From Devosia neptuniae (GTDB taxonomy: Bacteria > Pseudomonadota > Alphaproteobacteria > Rhizobiales > Devosiaceae), in NCBI RefSeq assembly GCF_025452235.1, contig NZ_CP104965.1, forward strand, positions 620,001 to 684,000: a stretch of DNA of 64,000 nt. The letters run 5' to 3'. The position numbers were made by a program, and so were the translations under genes. A model generated the notes under the pieces. It did no database searches. It had not been told where the DNA came from and saw only the letters and a program-made list of their open reading frames with translations. This document shows positions 60,825 through 64,000 of the stretch, piece by piece. The first letter of the stretch is position 1. The number at the start of each line of letters is the position of its first letter.

Positions 60825-61682
60825 ATGAGCGATCCCTTCGAGGGCTTCGATATTGAAGATCCAGACCTGCCCAAGGCCATTGAAAAGCACGCCATGAGTT
60901 CGGGCGGCTACCCTTACGAGGATAAGCTCGACAGCAAGATTTATGAAGCCGAGATGTACAATCTGCAACGGCAATTGGTGCTGTTGCAGGCCCATCTGCA
61001 GGCGAGCGGCGAGCGCGTGGTGATCGTCTTCGAGGGGCGCGACGCGGCCGGCAAGGGTGGCACGATCAAGGCCTATCTCGAAAATCTCAATTCCCGCTAC
61101 AATCTGATCGCGGCGCTGCCCAAGCCCAATGATCGCGAGCGCACGCAATGGTATTTCCAGCGCTATGTCGATTGGCTGCCAGCGGCTGGCGAGACGGTGC
61201 TGTTCGACCGCTCCTGGTATAACCGGGCCGGGGTGGAGCCGGTAATGGGGTTCTGCACACCCGAGCAGACCGAGGCGTTCCTGGACGAAGCGCCCGAATT
61301 TGAAAAACGCATCACGCGGGACGGTATTCACCTGTTCAAGTTCTGGCTGTCGATCGGCCAGGAAATGCAGCTCAAGCGCTTCCATGACCGTCGCCACGAT
61401 CCACTCAAGGTGTGGAAACTCTCGCCCATCGATCTCGAGGCCCTGGGCAAGTGGGATGCCTATTCGGCAGCGCGCGACGTGATGCTCAAGCGCACCGACA
61501 GCAAGCACGCGCCCTGGACGGTGATCCGCGCCAATGACAAGCGCCGGGGCCGCCTCAACGTCATCCGCACCGTGCTCGACACCCTGGATTTTCAGGGCAA
61601 GAGCCCCAAGGCGATTGGGGAGATCGATCCCAAGATCAAGATGAGCGCGGATGCATTTTTGAAGCTGAAGAAGAGTGAGTAG
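60825..61682 (+). CDS. ppk2: Polyphosphate kinase 2 (PPK2 family)
   Basis: This enzyme moves phosphate between polyphosphate and nucleotides (285 aa). It keeps the P-loop-like VIVFEGRDAAGKGGTIKAYL and the lid motif VLFDRSWYNRAGVEPVMG, which marks PPK2. Its C-terminal part DAYSAARDVMLKRTDS and APWTVIRANDKRRGR is typical of single-domain PPK2 class I or II; substrate preference (ADP, GDP, AMP) is not clear from sequence. It starts 62 nt from the divergent kinase gene. GGAG is 8 nt upstream. Confidence 0.93.
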   Translation: MSDPFEGFDIEDPDLPKAIEKHAMSSGGYPYEDKLDSKIYEAEMYNLQRQLVLLQAHLQASGERVVIVFEGRDAAGKGGTIKAYLENLNSRYNLIAALPKPNDRERTQWYFQRYVDWLPAAGETVLFDRSWYNRAGVEPVMGFCTPEQTEAFLDEAPEFEKRITRDGIHLFKFWLSIGQEMQLKRFHDRRHDPLKVWKLSPIDLEALGKWDAYSAARDVMLKRTDSKHAPWTVIRANDKRRGRLNVIRTVLDTLDFQGKSPKAIGEIDPKIKMSADAFLKLKKSE

Positions 61683-61720
61683 GGGGAAGGAGTGTTACTC
61701 TGAACGCATTCAAAACGCGG

Positions 61721-61821
61721 TGTCATTCCGGCGCAGGCCGGAATCCATGCTGAAGGCCATCCCGGCGCTGGATGTATGCGGCGCACCACGGACATGGATT
61801 CCGGCCTGCGCCGGAATGACA
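61721..61821. repeat. Intergenic repeat, family C, copy 2 (inverted)
   Basis: This unit is the reverse complement of 59152-59252 with only a handful of base changes across the asymmetric centre. It lies between ppk2 and the RpiR gene. Together the two copies form inverted repeats around phoR-like and ppk2. Confidence 0.88.
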
Positions 61822-61873
61822 CCGTGGAGGATGTGAGTCCAGGTGGGGGTACTCGGATGCCGAAACATACCTC

Positions 61874-62719
61874 CTACGGCACCCCACCCGGCTCAATCGA
61901 GCCAATCCGCTTGCTGGCAATCGGCCAGGCCAGTTCCGTCACCCGCGCAATGATCGCCTCGACGAGCGTGAACAGTGATCCGTTGGCGTCCCATGTCCGA
62001 TCCAGCGCCGTGCGGCAGGGCAGCACCAGCTTGGCATAGCGCGACACTGGGCTCATCCATTCATCGGTGATCAGGATGATCTGCGCCCGCCGCGCCGCCA
62101 GTTCCCCCGCAGCTTCGAGCAGGCTGGGATCATAGCGCCGCACATCGAACAGTATGGCCGTATCGCCGGGGCGCACGTCGATCATCTGGTCGGCGCGGGT
62201 GGCCGGGCGGCCGTCGAAGCGGCGCATGCCGGGGCGGATCAACCGCAAATGCGCTTCCATATAGCCGGCCAGGAAATCGGTGAAGCGGCCGCCGCCCAGA
62301 TAGCATTGGCCCTTGGCCTCGGCGATGCGCTGGCACACCGCCTCGAATTCCGACGGCGGGATCAGCCCGGCAGAACCGCGTAGATTATCGGCGGCTTGGC
62401 TCACGAACCGATCGAGGAAATGATTGTCGCCACCGGCACCGACATTGGCCGATTGGCCGCGCTGCAAGGGCGATTTGGCGCGCTCCTCCAGCTCATCGCG
62501 CAAAGCGCGCTGGAAATCGGGATAGGATTTGTAGCCCAATTGCGAGACGAAACGCAGCACGGTGGCCGAGCTGGCGCCGGCCTGCTGGCCGAATTCGGCG
62601 ACGGGGGCCAGGCCCAGTGTGGGATAGGCGCCGAGCAGGCCGCGTGCTGCACGCTTTTCGGCTGGGGTCAGCCGGTGAATGGCATCGTGAATGCGCGCCG
62701 CGACGCTTTTTCCCTCCAA
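61874..62719 (-). CDS. MurR/RpiR-family transcriptional regulator
   Basis: This regulator has 281 aa, with an N-terminal RpiR helix-turn-helix (LTPAEKRAARGLLGAYPTLG, then SSATVLRFVSQLGYKSYPDF) and a C-terminal SIS sugar-phosphate sensor domain (GQCYLGGGRFTDFLAGYME ... TAILFDVRRYDPSLLEAAGE). The effector is not known. It is divergent from a formylglutamate amidohydrolase and a transporter, so it probably controls those. A palindrome in the shared gap may be its operator. A link to the distant murQ region is possible but not shown. Confidence 0.9.
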   Translation of the reverse strand: MEGKSVAARIHDAIHRLTPAEKRAARGLLGAYPTLGLAPVAEFGQQAGASSATVLRFVSQLGYKSYPDFQRALRDELEERAKSPLQRGQSANVGAGGDNHFLDRFVSQAADNLRGSAGLIPPSEFEAVCQRIAEAKGQCYLGGGRFTDFLAGYMEAHLRLIRPGMRRFDGRPATRADQMIDVRPGDTAILFDVRRYDPSLLEAAGELAARRAQIILITDEWMSPVSRYAKLVLPCRTALDRTWDANGSLFTLVEAIIARVTELAWPIASKRIGSIEPGGVP

Positions 62720-62735
62720 GATCGCCCCCCGTTTT

Positions 62736-62753
62736 CTGAAATTCAGATTTCAG
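62736..62753. promoter_or_regulatory. Palindrome upstream of the RpiR gene
   Basis: CTGAAAT-TCAG-ATTTCAG is a perfect 7-bp inverted repeat with a 4-nt spacer in the 79-nt divergent gap. The TGAAA/TTTCA arms are of the kind reported for RpiR proteins. TTGACA follows at 62756. Confidence 0.55.
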
Positions 62754-62798
62754 TATTGACAGATTTTGCAATTACGGAACACTTGATACAGAAGTTAA

Positions 62799-63590
62799 TT
62801 GGCCACGCGTAGAGGGAAAGTGGACGTTAGCGCAGAAAAATCGGTTCGAGTTCTCAATGCGCGGGGGCAATCGCCCTTCGTCATCGTATGCGACCACGCC
62901 TCCAATCAGCTGCCGGCCAAATATGGCGATCTGGGGCTGAGCCATGCCGAGCGGGTCAGCCATATTGCCTGGGACCCTGGCGCGCTGGCGGTGAGCCGCG
63001 AGCTGTCGCATTTGCTCGATGCGCCCGTGGTGCAATCCACCGTCTCCCGGCTGATCATTGACTGCAATCGCGATCTGGACGCGCCGGATCTGATCTGGAC
63101 GCTGTCGGAGGCAACGCGAATTGCCGCCAATGAGAAAGTCGATGCGGAAGAGCGGCAATACCGCATCACCCATTTCCACAAGCCCTATCACGCCGCGATC
63201 GAAACCCTGCTCGAAGCGCGCCGCCATGCGGGGCAGGAGACGGTGCTGGTCTGCATGCATTCCTTCACGCCGGTCTATCATGGCGTGGCCCGACCCTGGC
63301 CGATTGGGCTGATCCATGGCACCGACACACGCTATACCAAAGGGCTGTTCGATGCGCTCAAGGCCGAAGCACCGCAGCTGAATATCGGCTGGAACGAGCC
63401 CTATGCCGCGCTCAACGGCGTGACGCTGACGCTGGAAAAGCATGGCGATGGCCGCGGGCTCGACGCCACCATGATCGAAATCCGCAATGACGAAATTCTC
63501 GAACCCGCCGGCGTGACCCTCTGGGCCGACCGGCTGGCCCGTTGTCTTGAGGCCGCACGATTGGCGCGGAAAGAGGCGATGGCAGTCTAG
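62799..63590 (+). CDS. N-formylglutamate amidohydrolase
   Basis: This metallohydrolase cleaves N-formyl-L-glutamate or a similar N-acyl amino acid (263 aa). Family features are FVIVCDHASNQLPAKYGDLG, IAWDPGALAVSREL, RLIIDCNRDLDAPDLI and TVLVCMHSFTPVYHG, including the metal-binding Asp and His. The start codon is unsure: TTG at 62799 or GTG at 62820, the latter right behind GAGGGAAA. There are no hut genes in the window, so the substrate may be other than a histidine breakdown product. It is followed by a permease gene on the same strand. Confidence 0.87.
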   Translation: MATRRGKVDVSAEKSVRVLNARGQSPFVIVCDHASNQLPAKYGDLGLSHAERVSHIAWDPGALAVSRELSHLLDAPVVQSTVSRLIIDCNRDLDAPDLIWTLSEATRIAANEKVDAEERQYRITHFHKPYHAAIETLLEARRHAGQETVLVCMHSFTPVYHGVARPWPIGLIHGTDTRYTKGLFDALKAEAPQLNIGWNEPYAALNGVTLTLEKHGDGRGLDATMIEIRNDEILEPAGVTLWADRLARCLEAARLARKEAMAV

Positions 63591-63624
63591 ACTCTACCGG
63601 GGCTAACAATCAGGGGACGTGATT

Positions 63625-64000
63625 ATGGCTGAGACAAGGAAGGTCGGCAGTGTCGCCTATGCGACACGCGACAAGGATTATTTCGAAAAACGTGGGCTCA
63701 CCCGCTATGCGGGCATCTGGTCGCTCTGGGCGCTGGGCGTCGGCGCGGTGATTTCCGGCCACTTCTCCGGCTGGAATTTCGGCTTCATGACCGGCGGCTG
63801 GGGCGGCATGGTCGTCGCCGCCGGCATTATCGCCATCATGTATCTGGGCCTGGTCTCATCCATCGCTGAAATGAGCCCGGCTCTGCCCCATACCGGGGCA
63901 GCCTATTCCTTCGCCCGCACTTCGATGGGCCCATGGGGCGGCTTCATCACGGGCCTGTTTGAAAATGTCGAATATGTGCTGACCCCGGCGGTGATCGTCA
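63625..64000 (+). CDS. APC-family permease, ethanolamine-permease-like (partial)
   Basis: This is the first 125 residues of a transporter cut by the window end. After MAETRKVGSVAYATRDKDYF comes YAGIWSLWALGVGAVISGHF then SGWNFG, and AEMSPALPHTGAAYSFARTS and MGPWGGFITGL, closely like ethanolamine permeases of the amino acid-polyamine superfamily. GGGGA lies before the ATG at 63625. It is 34 nt after the amidohydrolase stop, so both may handle the same kind of small nitrogen compound. Confidence 0.85.
   Translation, partial: MAETRKVGSVAYATRDKDYFEKRGLTRYAGIWSLWALGVGAVISGHFSGWNFGFMTGGWGGMVVAAGIIAIMYLGLVSSIAEMSPALPHTGAAYSFARTSMGPWGGFITGLFENVEYVLTPAVIV

Overview
The window looks like chromosomal DNA of a high-G+C alphaproteobacterium of the order Hyphomicrobiales. 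A Devosia-type bacterium is my best guess, from protein style only. The clues are a gcrA cell-cycle regulator with GANTC methylation sites, many ABC importers with separate binding proteins, an argD-argF-hslO run, a NasT/NasS nitrate switch with sigma-54 promoters, and several families of short palindromic intergenic repeats. I found no phage genes, transposases, tRNA, rRNA or CRISPR array.

Layout. 0.2-4.8 kb: a GMC oxidoreductase, a polysaccharide flippase and a family 2 glycosyltransferase (cell-surface glycan). 4.9-12.7 kb: an alpha-L-rhamnosidase plus sugar ABC importer operon, with a divergent LacI regulator. 12.6-26.3 kb: a complete nitrate assimilation block. It holds narK-nirB-nirD-nasA-cysG and nrtA-nrtB-nrtD, each behind a sigma-54 promoter and a NasT-type antitermination leader, and then nasT-nasS. 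26.5-30.7 kb: a single-domain receiver, a UvrD-type helicase, a DMT exporter and hpt. 30.8-48.0 kb: a large amino-sugar and muropeptide recycling region. It has a sugar ABC importer, a BadF-type amino-sugar kinase, NanE, MurQ, AnmK, a serine hydrolase, a peptide ABC importer and an L-Ala-D/L-Glu-type epimerase, interrupted by a GNAT and a DMT gene. 48.0-54.4 kb: a siderophore-interacting flavoprotein, an FAD/NAD(P)-binding protein, a small hydrolase, an orphan sulfate-binding protein and a membrane glycosyltransferase with an apparent frameshift. 54.7-58.1 kb: hslO, argF, argD. 58.4-61.7 kb: gcrA, a PhoR-like kinase and ppk2. 61.9-64.0 kb: an RpiR regulator, an N-formylglutamate amidohydrolase and the start of an ethanolamine-permease-like transporter.

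How the genes work together. Nitrate enters by NarK or NrtABD, is reduced by NasA and NirBD, and CysG supplies siroheme. NasS would hold NasT until nitrate or nitrite appears, and NasT would then let RNA polymerase pass the two matching leader terminators. The 31-48 kb region reads as a route that takes up cell-wall amino sugars and peptides through ABC importers. It would turn MurNAc or anhydro-MurNAc into GlcNAc-6-phosphate and the peptides into usable amino acids, with no PTS component in the window.

The items most worth checking are the paired NasT leaders, the PTS-free muropeptide cluster, an Asp in place of the near-invariant Cys of ornithine carbamoyltransferase, a terminator hairpin in the argD leader, the GANTC cluster at gcrA, and a ~100-nt repeat in inverted orientation around phoR-like/ppk2.
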